From NCBI GenBank assembly GCA_017979445.1, contig CM030706.1:18400967-18464966 (forward strand): DNA of 64,000 bases. Reading direction: 5' to 3'. Shown here in pieces: positions 31,610-42,780 of the stretch. The position numbers and the translations under genes are program-made. The first letter of the stretch is position 1. Every line of letters begins with the position of its first letter. The notes under the pieces were generated by a model. The model saw only the letters and a list, made by a program, of their open reading frames with translations, did not search any database and was not told where the DNA came from. Source of the stretch: Akebia trifoliata. Lineage: Eukaryota; Streptophyta; Magnoliopsida; Ranunculales; Lardizabalaceae.

Positions 31610-32290
31610 GAACATCCATAGTCACTTCGGGTCGTGACCTATAGGAAGGCTCATAAACTCTAGTGCATATATATACCTTTTGAGAATGCTCAATCAGACG
31701 GTACGTGGTGACTTGGTTTGATATATAGTAGGTATTTAAAGTGATAATCTAAGAGCCAACCCAAATCTCTGAAGTCAAAAACAGTCAGTTTAATCCTCAG
31801 TTGAGAGGTGGCGCACGATACTGAGCAAGGACACTCTTAAGTCACCTCTCGTCTAGAATAGACGTAGTCTATCCCCTTTGTACTGTAGTACATCGGGGCA
31901 GGATCTTGCTTAGACACTGATTTTAACCAAAAAGTGCAGTTACTGAACTTAAATTAACTTTGATATACCGTATAAGTAAGAGTCTAGGATTGGCGATCGG
32001 GACATGTGACTGTGCGGCTTACAATAAAACAAAAGGGTCAGGTCGCCCCAGCATTGGTGCATCGATATACCTTTCAGAGTCACCTGATCAAACAGTACTG
32101 ATGCCCCAGTTTTATATATCCTAAGGTACGTGACTGGAGTTGTGACTTTCATGAATGACGTCTCATCTCCGAAGAGACCGGGCCACACACTAATGTCACG
32201 TTGTCTAGAAGGGACATGCAAGAGTGCAATGCAACAAAATAAACATGCTAGTAGTGTGTGCAAAATAGGGTGGGGTGTGCCCGAGGCATT
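31610..32290 (-). other. Conserved non-coding block of family A (A3 copy)
   Basis: Reverse complement of A1 6737-7540 and A2 24510-25300; keeps the GGTATAT submotifs, the TCAGTACTGTTTGATCAGGT motif and the terminal GGGTGTGCCCGAGGC. Confidence 0.75.
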
Positions 32291-32537
32291 TTTCAAATGA
32301 ATGGGCCCATGGGCCAGATCATAAAGCATAAATATCCAAAGCATCAAGATTAAGATTAAGGCATGCACATCAAATATAAATAACAATTAAGATCATGGCA
32401 TATCAGACAGGCAATCAATCACGATAATGCAAAAGGGAACAAAGATAATCAATCAATCAGGATAGCACTAAATAATATCAATCATTGAGATAGGCACAAA
32501 AAACCTCTTTTTTTGGGAAAAATGAACCAAGTTTTTT

Positions 32538-32626
32538 ATGGTTCAATCAAAGATCACTTTAGGTGACCCAAAACGATTCGAAATTTCAAAGAATATTGAA
32601 TTGAGGATAAAATGATAGTTGTGGGG
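32538..32626 (+). repeat. Inverted arm in A3 (distal)
   Basis: ATGGTTCAATCAAAGATCAC through TTGAGGATAAAATGATAGTT. It is inverted relative to 34319-34406. Confidence 0.75.
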
Positions 32627-33070
32627 ATGGAGTGATCATTTTAATTTTTTTTATTTTTAAATAAATTGATTTTTTCAAAGAAAAGAAATTCTTTTTTTTT
32701 TTATTAAAAGTAAATTGATTTTTTTTTTTTTAAAAATTGCATTTTCCTTGGTTGTTGTCAAAAACTTAAAGGGTATCGTTCCCTGCACCATTTATCCCTC
32801 ATTTAAACCTATCTGAAACCATCCTCTATTTACCAACATCACCCAACCTCAACACTCCTCTAACCCATCAGACCTCTACCATTATAGCTGTCCAACCTCC
32901 AATTTCAAATACTCACCAAATGCTGACCTGAGCAAAAGGTTGGTACTTTTAAATCGAAAATAAAACTTTCACTATAAACAAATCTTTTCACAAAACTTCT
33001 TAAAACAGACTCTATCTCGTTCCAAGCTCTCAAAAATCAAGGCACGTGGAGTATAGTTGAATGTTCTTTT

Positions 33071-33459
33071 GATTTTCTCTTGAATAGAAAGAAATAGATT
33101 GTCTGAAGTACCCAACTATGTTCCTAAAATCTGTATCATACTCCCAAGTTGATCAGGTCTTAGATCCCTCCCAACTGCAAATTGCACCTCATAGCATCTT
33201 CTCAACTGATCCAGCTTTCCACGGACAATGTCGGCATACTTGTTTCTCTACCAACGTAAAGACACTAAGTTACTTTAGCTTGCGAACTTGATCGAGTACC
33301 AAAAGTGGGAGACAGCTAGAATTACTATTGTAATTACTCCATGTTCCGTGAGTAAATCAACGTGGCAGTTCAAAAATATAGAATACTCAGTCCATTAACT
33401 AGAGACTCTCCTTTGTAATTCTCTACTTGTTTAACGAAGTATACGATGAACTCTGCTTG
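33071..33459 (-). pseudogene. Captured fragment of COP9 signalosome subunit 7 gene
   Basis: Three minus-strand blocks match plant CSN7, a PCI-domain subunit of the nuclear COP9 signalosome that removes NEDD8 from cullins. Block 1 (33459-33391): QAEFIVYFVKQVENYKGE, the N-terminus. Block 2 (about 33380-33246): HGTWSNYNSNSS, LVLDQVRKLK, a stop, LSVFTLVE. Block 3 (33240-33071): YADIVRGKLDQLRRCYEVQF, AVGRDLRPDQLGSMIQ, then a stop where Trp is expected, and SIQEKIK. About 35 residues are missing between blocks 1 and 2 and again between 2 and 3. No introns are apparent within blocks. It lies between the inverted arms of A3 in the element's sense direction. Confidence 0.85.
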
Positions 33460-34250
33460 CTATTGAAATCGAAAATCTTTTCATAACATGCTGCGAAGGC
33501 ACACAGGCTACCCCGCCGTCGCCCATGGAAATCCAAAATTGTAGATAGGAACTCTAATTCTCCCCTTCCCTGGGGCTATCGATGGTCCTACTGTAATTTC
33601 TTCAACCGGATCAATTCAACCACCGACTTGAAACCGACGACAATCGAAGAGCCCAATTAAATGAATCTGAGAAAAGGCTTCAGAAGCTTCAACTACAAAT
33701 TACAAACAGACACAAACTCGCTTGCATCGATCAAGAGATTCCATGGACGAATTCGAACGAATCTCTGTGTCTCCTTCTATACTTCTCAATTTTTTTCTTT
33801 TTTCCTTCCCTCTTTCTATCTGAAATTTTTTTGTTAGTCTCCTTGATCGTTCTCTTGGCCTACTCATAACAAAGGAGACTAATGGATCTCCAAACGCCAA
33901 AACCAAGGCGCAAGAATAGAAGAAAATATATATATTTTTTAGAACCAATTTGACCTTCAAAATCAGAGAGGTCGTTAAATGGCGGAAGGACAGGGGGGTG
34001 AAAGTGAAGAAAGAGAGAAAAAAAGGAGTAAATTAGTGCACGAGAGAGAGAGAGAGAGAGAGATGAAAAGAGATCGAGGAAGACGTTTTTCTTTTCTTCT
34101 TCTTCTTTGTTGTCTCTTCTTTCTCATATGAGAAGAAGATGAAAATAAAACAAAAAATGTTTTCCACTAACAACACAACACGTATAAAAATACTTATTTG
34201 TTCCTAACAACAAGCTAATTTTTTTTTAATTGTCAAAAATCAAACCCACG
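33460..34250 (-). other. Gene-leader-like DNA upstream of the CSN7 fragment in A3
   Basis: This stretch is less AT-rich than the element around it. On the minus strand it contains a CT-dinucleotide run (34039-34062), pyrimidine-rich stretches typical of plant 5' leaders, and an ATG in strong context (CCATGGGCGACGGCGG, near 33510-33527) that opens MGDGGVACVPSQHVMKRF. I do not recognise that N-terminus. An open frame at 33960-33700 is Arg/Lys-rich and without a known motif. It may be a second captured gene piece or the CSN7 transcript leader. Confidence 0.45.
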
Positions 34251-34318
34251 TACTTCAAAAATAATTAAAGAAATAATAAATAAAAAAGTTATTTATTTAT
34301 TTTTTCTTTTAAGATCTC

Positions 34319-34406
34319 CATGGTTCAACAACCTTCATTCCATCTTCAATGAAACTAACATCTTGAATTATTTAGGATCATCCCAAGTGACCATCGATTG
34401 AACCAT
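34319..34406 (-). repeat. Inverted arm in A3 (proximal to the LTR)
   Basis: Minus strand begins ATGGTTCAATCGATGGTCAC and ends near GGAATGAAGGTTGTTGAACC, matching the A1 left arm in position and sequence. Confidence 0.75.
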
Positions 34407-34579
34407 AGAAAATAATATTCCAGAATATCATACTCAAAATCCAATCAAAGGATGCCACAAGAACAAAATAATAAAATCTTAAAAAAACTAACTAAATAAA
34501 AAAAATAAACAAAATAAAATAAAAAACTAGGTCTATTTGGCAATGCATCAATTTTTAAACTTTTCAAGTTTGGTGCTCA

Positions 34580-34602
34580 ATTGTCCCCAGTGGAGCCGCC
34601 AT
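34580..34602 (-). other. Primer binding site of A3
   Basis: Minus strand reads TGGCGGCTCCACTGGGGAC directly after the LTR end. It is the best preserved primer site of the family in the window. Confidence 0.72.
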
Positions 34603-36147
34603 TGAAAACGCCCTCGATCCACGGGTTGCAGATCCACTTTTTTGGGTGTTTGGGATACGGGAGTCGCCACCTAGTTATTATGATCTAAGAATCGAATATT
34701 GACTCTAAATGGATAAAAAAGCATTGGTCTACAAAAAGAACAGGTCCGGGGATCATGTTACGGGGTTGGAAGGTGTTAGGCACCAACCCTGCCCGGCAAA
34801 CGCCGGTCTCTACTTTTTTTCAAAAACTTTACATTGCTAAAGGACCTAAAAATAAATAAAATAAATAATAAAATAAGAAAGATTATATTACCTGGGTGAT
34901 TGCGACAATACGTTCCCCTAGAACTGGTGAAGAGCGTGCTCATGTGAGTTTTCCTACTTTTTCTCCGTCACTGGATCCGATTCCGATCTCCAAGATGAGG
35001 TATCTTCCTCCTAGATCTATGTATTTTCTAATTTTTTTAAAATATTTTTTGGTGTTTTTGGATGGTTTCTAGGTGTTTTTTTAGGTAGAAACTTAAGTTA
35101 GGATGTTAGGTAGGGAGTTGGGGCTTCAAATTTAGGGTTTTGGGAAGGCTGGGAGGTGTTTCTAACCTCCTTTTCCTAGGGTTTCTCTTGACCTGCGAGA
35201 TTGGGTTGTGGAGGCTCCTATTTATAGAGTTTTTTGGGAGTTTTTAAGTTTGACTAAGTCTCTTTTAGATAAGGTGAATTAGGGTTTAATTAGGATTTTA
35301 AATTAGGGTCTTAGGGTTTTGATTCTTATGTATAATGAAAGAATATTTTTTTAAAATTTTTTTAGAAGATCCCCTTAATTATATCTTTAATTCTTTGAAG
35401 CCCCAGATAGAGGGGCCTTTTTATAAATGTCAGGTACGTTCCTTTTGAATAAGTGGGCTACCACTTAAAATTTGGCCCGTGGGCTTAATTAATTGGTTTT
35501 AGTTGTTTAAAATTTTTAATTCAATTAATTAAGGTTTTACTTTACTTTAATTATTAATTTCAAAATTTGAATTTTTATTGTTAGAAAATTACTATTTTGC
35601 CACCGAAGATGACTTTTGCGTTTTGAAGTCATTTTTCGACATTTTGGGATGTTTTGGAATTCGTTTTTCGTAAGGAATTCAATGGGAGTATCGATTTGTA
35701 TTATTTATGGATTTTTGGTGTGAAATGATCGTGGACCCTATGAAGGGCATTTTCGTAATTTTGTCAAATTTTGTGAAAATTGGCAAAACGAATTATTTGG
35801 TTTAAATTTACTATTTTATGTGTTCGAAACGGTTTTCTTAATCGTAATATAGGCTCTAAGGATGTTTTGATGTTAGGGGTATTTTGGTAATTTAGTCATT
35901 TTTTAGTGATTTTTTCCGTAAAACTTCTTTTTGTCTGAAGAATGATGATTTCTACGTTTTGAGGTCATAATTTCCTATCGTAGCGTGGTTTCTAAAGTTT
36001 TATTTGCTTTTAGATATCTCACCTGAATTTCTAAAACATATCTAGGAACAAACAAAAAACATTGAAATATTCATCCATCATTGGGAACCGTTGCAATTGA
36101 ATTGACGAGTTGATTAATCAGGCGAGTGCAAAAATGGGGTGTTTATA
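34603..36147 (-). repeat. 5' LTR of A3
   Basis: The 1545-bp LTR reads, on the minus strand, TATAAACACCCCATTTTTGC at its start (36147) and GGGCGTTTTCA at its end (34603). TATA box at 35226-35219; the U5 block is at about 34750-34815. Confidence 0.87.
35219..35226 (-). promoter_or_regulatory. TATA box of the A3 5' LTR
   Basis: Minus strand TATAAATAGGAGCCTCCACA, the same context as A1 at 13270. As this is a 5' LTR, the box would drive transcription through the CSN7 cargo. Confidence 0.75.
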
Positions 36148-36331
36148 AGTATGACTGAGAGAAACAATGAAATAAGGATAAGATGAATCGTGAAAGGGAG
36201 TCGACTATGGGATAGTTAAACAAAATGATTCTGTGATCGAATGATTCTATGTTGGTATGGTTTCAATATTAAAAAAGAAAAAAAAAAGATGTACTGTTCA
36301 CATTTAAAATAAGAAAAGAATAGAGTAAGTG

Positions 36332-37022
36332 TGATATGAACCCTCTTTGATTTAAACCTCCTCTTGATGATCTCTTCTAAGAACCTTTTAATTCGAAGGA
36401 TTCGAATATTCTAAAATTGTGTAGAAACAAAAGTTGATGATGATCGGATTAGAACTCCAAGGAAACTAAGTTCTTGAAACCCCAATCTTGAGACGTCACA
36501 AAAGATGATCACTCCTTTGATAAGTCGAAGATTCATGCACTTCTTCAAGAACTCAAGCAATAACTCATACAAGAATTCAAACAAAAACACATGAAGACTT
36601 AAGAAACTTCTTGAATAAACTTCAAAGAAAAACTCATAAAATTTAAATTGTCAATTGTCCAAAGCATAACATGGGGTGCCCTTTTATAGACAAATGAAAG
36701 CAAGATTGAGTCTAACTAGTCCTTAGGAAATAAAAGACCAAAACTAAGGACAATTAGAACATAAAATTTTCAATTAACCCTTGCTTCCAACTTGAGCTTC
36801 CAAAACGACCTCTTTCATAAAAAGATAGTTGACCATCCTTGGTAAAGCTTTGATATCTTCAACTTTTAGAATGGCCTCTTTGTATTGTATTTCCACAATC
36901 AAACCTTGCAATGTCTCTTTCATCCTCTTTGTCCTTGTCCTAGTCATCGGGCCGCCAATTTCTTGCAATGGTTCTTGAAAAGACTTGGGAACATCAACTT
37001 GAATTATTTGATCAGTAACTTG
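36332..37022 (-). repeat. 3' LTR of G
   Basis: The plus strand begins TGATATGAACCCTC and matches 42042-42750 up to CAGTAACTTG. A minus-strand coding tail (PMTRTRTKRMKETLQGLI) runs through its right half, so pol C-terminus and LTR overlap. Confidence 0.85.
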
Positions 37023-38194
37023 TCAATGTTGGCTCAAACTCTGGCATGTAAATCTTTCACAAAATTTATCATTTTCTTGTCATCAAGATTAGCATGTTCA
37101 TTAGTAGGCAAAGGTAAAATATCCACAGGCGTTATAGGATTAAAATCATAAACAATCTCAATTGGAGAAAATGAAGTAGTAGAATGAATAGTCCTATTAT
37201 ATGCAAACTCAATATGTGGTAAACACTTCTCCCATTGTTTTAAATTTTTTTGAATGATAGCACGCAACAAAGTAGTGAGTGTCCTATTGACTACTTTAGT
37301 AGGACCATCCGTTTGAGGATGTGCAACAGTAGAAAATAGAAGTTGAGTTCCTAATTTACTCCATAAAGTGAGCCAAAAATAATTTAGGAACTTAACATCT
37401 CTGTCACTAACAATTGACTTAGGTAGCCTATACAATCGAATTACTTCTTTAAAGAACAAATCAGCAATATGTGTTTTGTCGTTGATTTTAGTACATGCAA
37501 TAAAATGGGCCATCTTACTAAACCTATCAATAACAACAAATATACTATCTTTACCATTTTGAGTCCTTGGCAATTCTAAAACAAAATTCATAGAAATATC
37601 AATCCAAGGTTGATTAGGTACAGGCAAAGGGGCATACAAGCTATGCGGTCTAATTTTAGACTTTGCTTGCCTACATATAATGCACTTGTCATAAACAAAT
37701 TGCACATCATGCTTTATATGAGGCCAATAAAAATGCTCTCGTAATATATTTAAAGTTTTTAGGATACCAAAGTGACCCATTAAACCTCCCCCATGACTTT
37801 CCCTTGCAAATAACTCATGAACAGAACAAATAGGCACGCACAATTTATTTTTCTTGAAGAGAAATCCTTCATGCCTATAAAAGTCACCAAACACACGCTT
37901 AGCACATGCATTCCATAATTGGCTGAAATCAGAATCATTGGCATACAAACCTTTAAGCAATTCAAAACCAAGTAGTTTAGTTTGCAATGAAGTAAGTAAT
38001 ACGTACCTTCTAGACAATGCATCAGCCACAACATTTTCCTTCCCACGTTTATATTTAATTACATAAGGAAATATTTCTATAAACTCCAACCATTTAGCAT
38101 GTCTTTTATTAAGCTTACCTTGGGTCTTCAGGAACTTCAAGCTCTCATGATCAGAATGAATGATAAATTCTCTCGGCCATAATAATGTTGCCAT
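37023..38194 (-). CDS. End of RNase H and integrase of element G (long open frame, catalytic residues lost)
   Basis: The 386-codon uninterrupted frame (38194-37034) starts in RNase H ([29 protein letters not shown]). It continues with the zinc-binding integrase N-terminus (H-x-x-x-x-x-x-H in [10 protein letters not shown], then CIICRQAK) and the core. The core family motif SMDFVLGLP reads SMNFVLELP, so the first catalytic Asp is Asn. IVSDRDVKF keeps the second Asp. TDGQTEVVNR reads [10 protein letters not shown], so the catalytic Glu is Lys. The C-terminal part is partly lost towards the LTR (HARVxANIDKL then a break). Integrase inserts element cDNA into chromosomes; this copy should be inactive despite its open frame. 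ATG 38194 is only the first Met after a frame break, not a natural start. Confidence 0.88.
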
Positions 38195-39586
38195 ATTTGT
38201 AGAGTTCTCACTAATGCATAAAGCTCTTTGTCATAAGGAGGATAATTCAATGCTGCCCCACTTTGCCCCACATAGCTTTTCACTAAAATAAGCTATTGGT
38301 TTGGAATCCTGCATAAAAACAACTCCTATTCCAATCTCGGATGCATCACACTCTATTTCAAAAGCTATATCAAAGTTAGGCAAACATAACAAAGGTGCAT
38401 TAGTTAACTTATCTTTCAAAGTTTGGAAAGCCTGATTATGTGCATTAACCCAATTAAAAACAACATTATTTTTAACAAGTTCATTCAAAGGTGCAGCAAT
38501 AGAACAAAAATCTTTAACAAACCTTCGATAAAAACTTACTAAACCATGTAAACTTCTTACCTCGTTCACATTCTTAGGCGTAGGTCAATCCTTTATTGCC
38601 CTTACCTTTTCCTCATCAACATTAATTCCTTGCGAACTAACAACAAATCCAAGAAACACAACAAATTCCATACAAAACGTGCATTTCTTAAGATTAATAT
38701 ATAATTAGTGCTCTCCTAACACACTAAACACGGCATGCAAATACTTTACATGGGCATCCACATTTTTGCTATAGACTAAAATATCATCGAAGTAAACTAC
38801 CACAAATTTTCCCATGAAAGCATGCAAGATATGGTTCATTAACCCCATGAATGTACTACGTGCGTTAGTTAAACCGAAGGGCATTACTAACCATTCATAC
38901 AACCCATATCTAGTTTTAAATGCATTTTTCTATTCATCTCCCTCTTTCAGGCGAATTTGATAATACCCATTCTTTAAATCAATTTTAGAAAACAAATGAG
39001 AGCCATGCAATTCATCAAACATATCATCTAACCTAGGGATAGGATGCTTATATTTAACCGTTATCTTGTTAATAGCTCGACAATCCGCACACATGCGCCA
39101 TGTTCCATCTTTCTTTGGTATTAAAAGAACAGGAACCGAACATGGACTGAGACTCTCCCTTACAAATCCCTTCTGCAATAGTTCATCCACTTGCCTCTGT
39201 ATCTCCTTTATTTCCTCGGGATTAACTCTATAAACAGGTCTATTTGGTATAGTAGAACCAAGTATGAAGTCTATTTGGTGCTCAATTCCTCTTAAAGGAG
39301 GTAATCCATGAGGAATCTCCTCAGGAAAAAGATCCTCAAAAATCTTGCAATAAAGATACAACAACGTCCATACTTTATCCTTCACGTGGCACCTAGTGTG
39401 AAATATATGCTCACGTTGCTCCTCATCTCCTTCATCCTTAGGTTGTATACTCAGGCTTCTCCTAGTAACAAGTAAATCACCATGCACAGGTTCTTCCACC
39501 TCAACATCAGAACAATCCTCTAATGAAGGCATCTCGTTGTCATTTGAGCTAGTACTTTCAATGTCTCCACTTGCCAATACAACCAT
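38195..39586 (-). pseudogene. Reverse transcriptase and RNase H of element G
   Basis: Minus strand, from 39586: an acidic linker (EMPSLEDCSDVEVEEPV), HIFHTRCHVKDKV, then IFEDLFPEEIPHGLPPLRGI, where the protease active site should lie between but is absent. RT follows: VPVLLIPKKDGTWRMCADCR, HLFSKIDLKNGYYQIR, a stop at about 38929, [29 protein letters not shown] (YFDD active site intact), another stop near 38705. RNase H has FEIECDASEIGIGVV and PIAYFSEKL before a frame break near 38231. Five or more lesions make it non-functional. RT and RNase H would convert element RNA to DNA. Confidence 0.9.
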
Positions 39587-39599
39587 AACCCTTTTGTTT

Positions 39600-40507
39600 G
39601 GGCTTTCAGAAGCAATATGTCCAAACCCTTGACACCTAAAACACTTAATCTGATGTGACTTTATAAGAGGCTTTGTTTCAGGTTTATCTTTAGGAATAGA
39701 AACCGTATTTTTTGACTTTGCATCTTCTTTTGGTTTGAAAGAAATTTTGTTGTACTTCCAATTTGGTCACCATGGACTATTAGAAGATGATCCAGATCTG
39801 AACTTTTCTAGACTTGATTTAGTTTTCCATTTTTATGTCTTTGTGCAGTAATTCTTCCATCTCCACATAATTGTGCAACTCAACCACATCAGCAATCTCC
39901 TTGTTCAATCCGGCAATAAATCTAGCCATGGTTGCTAATCTAACTTCCTCTATGTTTGCTCTAATCATGGCGATTTTCATCTCCTTATAATAGTCCTCTA
40001 CACTCATGGAACCTTGAACCAGCCCTTTTAATTTTATGTACAAATCTCGATAATAATAGCTAGGTATAAATCTCTTGCGCATCACCAACTTCATCTCTTC
40101 CCATGACCGTATAGGCTTCTCACCTATTCTACGTCTATTGATCACCAATTAATCCCACCATATACTTGCATAGTTGCAAATTCTACGACAGCGAGCTTTA
40201 CTTTCTTATCCTCGAAATAATTATTACAATTACTTCATGATCATTCCCACTCTAGATATATTTCATGATCATTCTTTCCTTGAAAAGTCAGAATTGTCAT
40301 TTTAATGTTGTCCATATTGTTATCTTCTTTGAAATCAACTTTCTTATCCCGTCGATAATTTACTCTTTCCGCTTCGGAATGAACATTTTCTTCCCCTTCG
40401 AACTCATGTCTTCGATATGGTTTAGATTCATAGGAGGCTTCCATATTGTCCAACCTTGAATTCAACAATTTAAATTGGTCATGAACGGCTTTTATGAATA
40501 ATTTCAT
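39600..40507 (-). pseudogene. gag of element G
   Basis: Two frames hold gag. 40507-40241 gives the N-terminus (FKLLNSRLDNMEAS, a charged middle with RRDKKVDFKEDNN, and MTILTFQGKNDHEIYLEWE, the family motif IPPFKGKNDPEAYLEWE). After a break, 40148-39819 gives the capsid half: RSWEEMKLVMRKRFIPSYY, LYIKLKGLVQGSMSVEDYY and ATMARFIAGLNKEIADVVEL. A third frame (about 39740-39600) has the zinc knuckle CFRCQGFGHIASESPNKR, in which the last Cys of CCHC is Ser. Gag forms the particle and binds RNA through the knuckle. Confidence 0.88.
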
Positions 40508-40514
40508 GTTGGTC

Positions 40515-42028
40515 TCTTACGGATCTCCTCCTTCCTTACTCATGGTTTCGATACTATGTTGAATCTCTTTTTTTTTTTTAAATATATATATATCACTCAA
40601 ACTACAACCAACGCCTTGTATGGCCCTTATAAGAAACAAGAATCTAACAATCTCAGAAAATTCAGAAGTTAATGTTGGACTTGCTGTGAAAATATTAAAA
40701 TCATTAAAGTTAGAACAATTTAAAGAAAACAAACTTAGATTAGAATTTAATGTCGAATCAAACTTAGATTAGCATGAAAGGTCGAATTCATGCAAAAAAA
40801 AAAAAAAAAATGTCGTTCTAAAGATCGACTGTTGTGGCTGAGTTTTCAGAAACAATTCGCTTGTGGTCAACAACCTTGGTTGTCCTGGTTGAGATGCAAC
40901 AAGGAACACAACTTGAAGAACTTAACAACTGATTCCAGCAATTGTTGTGGCAGCAAAGAACACAACCAAATGGTCTTAAAGATCAGAAATCTCAAGATCA
41001 CCAACGGTCTTAAAGAACTTATGTCAACAGAATTAATTTTTCAGCGAGAAACGACTCAACAATAATAATCTTTGGCAGAAACACGTTTATGAACCAGCAA
41101 ACAAGAATATCATCAAGATAACATTGTCAACATGATGAAAATCTAGCAAGAATCGTTATGAATCAGTGAGTAAGAATTGCAGCAAATTTTTTTTTTTTTA
41201 TTACAGAAACATTTTTTTTCTGAATTAAACGGCAGATAATGAAAGAACATAAAGATCAGCAACAGAACATGTAAACTCAAGATTTCTTTGAAGGTGTTCA
41301 AAAGATTTCTTTAACAACAACCTTGTTGTTGCTGAAAGTGCAGCAAATCAACATTTTTTTTTAATCTATTATCGCAATAATAATGTTGCTATGGTTTCTG
41401 CGATTAGAGTGGTGAGAGACAGCATCAACAGCAAGTCCCAATCGACAGAAGAGACCATTAACTATGGTTTGTCGACGTCAATGAAAGAGCATTAAAGATA
41501 AGAATGAAAATTTTTCAAAGAACATCAATAAAAAAAACAACAACAACGAATGTATTATGTTGTGGCTGGAATTTTCAGCAGAGTTGCCAAAAGTATTCTG
41601 TTGTGGCTGAATTTTCAACAAGAACAGTTCATGGTTATCAATAAAAAAAAATGCAATTACGAGATCAATGTTTGAATATTTACGAAGAACGATGTGTCTA
41701 TTTTCGATAAAAAAAACCATTCAAGATTGTTATAATTCATTAAAGAACAGTAACAAGAACATGTAATAATCTCTTTTTTTTTAACAACACAAAAAAATAG
41801 TAAAAAATGAGAGCAATATGAATGTAACAATAATGGAAATCTAATGAATGGTCATGGATTCCAATCAAGAATGTAACAAAAATTGATTTGGAAAAATAAA
41901 AACCTAGTTTTTAGCCATCGTTGGCTTTGAATTGGTTTGAATTTTTGTAGGGAAGTAAGATCTACCCCCTCAAACCAAATCTTCGAAGGATTCCTTCAAT
42001 AATGATCTATTTTCCAACAATCTTGATG
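40515..42028 (-). other. Leader of element G
   Basis: About 1.5 kb between gag start and primer site has no gene. It is rich in AACAA/TTGTT words and scattered partial repeats such as GTTGTGGCTGA(R)TTTTCA (40831, 41563, 41602 area). Long untranslated leaders are usual for this type of element. Confidence 0.6.
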
Positions 42029-42040
42029 ATCTAATACCAA
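42029..42040 (-). other. Primer binding site of G
   Basis: Minus strand reads TTGGTATTAGAT, one base inward of the LTR; it matches the plant initiator-Met site TTGGTATCAGAGC except near its end. Confidence 0.75.
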
Positions 42041-42041
42041 A

Positions 42042-42780
42042 TTATATGAACCCTCTTGGATTTAAACCTCCTCTTAATGATCTCTTCTAAGAACCTGTTA
42101 ATTCGAAGGCTTCGAATATTCTAAAATTGTGTAGAAACAAAAGTTGATGATGATCGGATTAGAACCCAAGGAAACTAAGTCTTTGAAACCCCAATCTTGA
42201 GACGCCACAAAGGAGGATCACTCCTTTGATAAGTCGAAGATTTATGCATTTCTTCAATAACTCAAGCAAGAACTCATACAAGAACTCAAACAAAAACACA
42301 TGAAGACTTAAGAAACTTCTTGAATAAACTTAAAAAAAAAACTAATAAAATGTAAATTGTCAATTGTCCAAAACATAACATGGGGTGCCCTTTTATAGAC
42401 AAATGAAAGCAAGATTGAGTCTAACTAGTCCTTAGGAAATAAAAGACCAAAACTAAGGACAATTAGAACATACAATTCCCAATTAACCCTTGCTTCCAAC
42501 TTGAGCTTCCAAAACGACCTCTTTCATAAAAAGATAGTTGACCATCCTTGGTGAAGCTTTGATATCTCCAAATTGAAGCTTAGAATCTTCTAGAATGGCC
42601 TCTTTCTTTGTATTGTACTTCCAAAATCAAACCTTGTAATGTCTCTTTCATCCTCTTTTTCCTTGCCCTAGTCATTAGACCGTCAATTCCTTGCAATGGT
42701 TCTTGAGAAGACTTGGGAACATCAACTTGAGTTATTTGGTCAGCAACTTGATCTCCATTAAAGTACTGGTTTGGTTTCAA
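42042..42780 (-). repeat. 5' LTR of G
   Basis: The plus strand begins TTATATGAACCCTC and matches 36332-37022. It contains a 20-odd-base segment (around 42568-42590) that is absent from the other LTR. The outer end is uncertain; homology to the 3' side stops at about 42750. Confidence 0.82.

Larger units (their letters stand above)
27476..36147 (-). mobile_element. Tat/Ogre-like non-autonomous copy A3 (reversed, no 3' LTR)
   Basis: Read on the minus strand the order is: 5' LTR (36147-34603), primer site (34602-34580), inverted arms (34406-34319 and 32626-32538) enclosing a COP9 subunit 7 fragment, conserved block (32290-31610), unassigned region, 50-57-bp repeats (29850-29510), 83-bp array (28860-27980) and the 3' internal end at 27476. 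Only about three bases of a 3' LTR remain before A2's LTR begins. I see no gag, protease, RT or integrase. Confidence 0.82.
36332..42780 (-). mobile_element. Ty3/gypsy element G with both LTRs
   Basis: Direct repeats at 36332-37022 and 42042-42750 enclose gag-pol on the minus strand. The right copy is the 5' LTR, followed inward by a primer site (42030-42040), a leader of 1.5 kb, gag and pol. Protease and part of the gag-pol linker are missing. LTR copies differ at roughly one base in 15-20 over the stretch I compared by eye, so the insertion is not recent. Outer boundaries are approximate. Confidence 0.88.
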
